Below the pieces are notes generated by a model. It saw nothing but the letters and a program-made list of their open reading frames with translations. It was not told where the DNA came from and ran no database searches. Source: Silurus meridionalis (Eukaryota > Chordata > Actinopteri > Siluriformes > Siluridae). From it: a DNA stretch of 64,000 nt. The stretch covers positions 24,528,560-24,592,559 of the forward strand of contig NC_060892.1 of the NCBI RefSeq assembly GCF_014805685.1, given 5' to 3'. Every line of letters begins with the position of its first letter. Position 1 is the stretch's first letter. The position numbers and the translations under genes are program-made. Below, piece by piece: positions 62,458-64,000 of the stretch.

Positions 62458-64000
62458 AACGTGCGATCAGAATCCGTGAGGAAACCGAAAACTTGATACT
62501 TAATTTTGCTTGTAAAGAGATCATTTACTTATCAGCCAAGATGGCACGTCTAATTTCAGGCTCTTACTGTAGCCATCTGTCACTAATGCGCCCTTTTTTT
62601 TCCTTTACTGTTGACTGAATGAAAAGGGCTGCTTTCAGTCTGTGTTCTCTAATCGCTATTAACTCATGATAAAGACCTTTTTTTCGGATCCCTTTTCACC
62701 CCTGGACGAACGTCCAGATCGAGCGGGTATTGTCTTTAACTGATGTGAAAAAAGACCTGCTGAGCTGCAGGTGACCACCTGCCACTGACTCTCTTTCTCC
62801 CGGCCCTGGCGTTCGCCGTTCAACAGATTTGTATCTCTTTCACATTGATAAACGTTTGTGTTGCGCCAATGCCACAGCGTGAACGTGGAAATCGGATTCG
62901 CCCTTTGGCTTTGTTATCCCATTCATCCCTTGTTTGTAAACGAGCGTGAGAGATTTCGGGCTTTTGGGTGTATCATTATACGTTTCGAGCCGACCTTTAG
63001 AGGAAGTTCCAGGCGCGTACCGTATCGACGGGCCGGGTATCGGATCCGAGCGCAGCCGGCGTTCTTCAACGTAAACAAAAGAAGTGCTCTCGCGCCTGAA
63101 GCGAAGCAATTACAGTCTGCAGGATTAGTTTCACTCACTCTCTTTCATACCGCAGCTCATCCCGTCAGACTGCATCTGACTCGAGCGGCCGGGGGAGAAG
63201 CACGTGGCCTTCGGTGCCGGCACGCTCGCCATAATTAAGATCAAGCGCCGGCTGAAGAAAGGAGGCTGCTGTTTTTAATGAGGAAGGAGCGAAAACCACA
63301 GCGTTTCCTCCTAATTCAATATCTTGCGTTACCTCTTTTTCCCCCCGGACTCTTTTTAACATGTTTACTGCATGGTAGTCCAATAAAAAGCCACGGATTT
63401 GATCTCCACGGCCTGGCTAACAGTGTCCAGCCTATAGCGCACACGGCTGTGCTTCCGAGGCCGGCTTGGGGCAGTTAGAATCAAAGTACCGCGCTAATAT
63501 CCATATTAAGAGAAAGACCCCATTCTATGATGCCAGTTTGTTAGGCATAGAAGCGAGCCAGAGCGATTCCAACTTCCCTTTCGGATGGAACTCGAACAGA
63601 AGTCTTGGTGCACTTGTGTATTTACGGGTGAACCCTGAAGGATGAGGTGTTTTCAATGGGAAACGAACCGTCTTTCCGTTTGCTGAAATGTGGCCTGAAA
63701 TGCTCAGGCAACGAAAATCTGAAACCTTCTGTCACTCACGATATCTGGGTCAGAAGCAGAGACAGATGCCGATTTCCAGACCTCCATGTACAGGACATCA
63801 AAGTGCTTGCAGAGACAATTTGAATTGTAATTCATTTTTGTTTGTATAGCTCTTTTAACAATGGACTTTTTTGTATCAAAGCAGCTGTTCAGCCAGTAGT
63901 TTGTCCCTGATGAGCGAGGACACTTTTCTTTTTTTAGTTTCAATAGAACCTTCTTATGGAAAGGACATCACCATGTTTACAACCTTTATTACTTTATTCT
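62458..64000. other. Downstream intron to window end: unassigned
   Basis: No repeat family or exon is recognised. 62850-63260 is unique and GC-richer, a possible conserved non-coding block. Confidence 0.35.

Overview
This window is vertebrate intronic DNA, most likely from a teleost fish. It carries the middle-to-late coding exons of one formin gene on the + strand. Seven exons (23557-55504) join into a continuous FH2-domain protein segment whose sequence best matches diaphanous-related formin 3 (diaph3, mDia2 class). Signs of this paralogue are the KHLPDQE block, the [12 protein letters not shown] block, the [14 protein letters not shown] block and the QLLQLEKDLDTF coiled-coil stretch. The fish assignment rests on the exon sequences, the extreme density of CA/CT/CATC microsatellites, and several dispersed repeats of kinds I associate with otophysan fish. 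The order (catfish-like) is a guess.

Layout: 1-23556 is upstream intron or intergenic DNA in which I recognise no exon. It is filled with microsatellites and transposon remnants. Exons lie at 23557-23652, 27026-27120, 29283-29384, 33419-33658, 37437-37565/6, 48597-48721 and 55340-55504. Phases agree at every junction except the one after the fifth exon. 55505-64000 is downstream intron; the final exons (end of FH2 and the DAD tail) were not found. The N-terminal GTPase-binding, DID and FH1 regions are also not seen and should lie upstream.

Two features of the gene stand out. The sixth intron (48722-55339) begins with ATATCCTTTT and ends in AC, with a CCTTAAC branch site 14 nt before the end. 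This is a textbook U12-type AT-AC intron, and the reading frame works only if it is spliced that way. Second, the donor of the fifth exon appears to lack one G and runs straight into a CA repeat, so the normal VSAE junction cannot be made with a GT donor as written.

The non-coding DNA is dominated by a short Tc1/mariner-like MITE (about 20 fragments; one complete copy with 20-bp inverted ends at 25811-26294). Also present are a hAT-like element ending in CATCCCTA, a tRNA-headed SINE, two RTE-like LINE 3' ends, and several minisatellites. Some minisatellites are clearly related to one another across kilobases. Many of these elements and microsatellites sit within 60 bp of diaph3 exons. No RNA gene, CRISPR array or second protein-coding gene was found.
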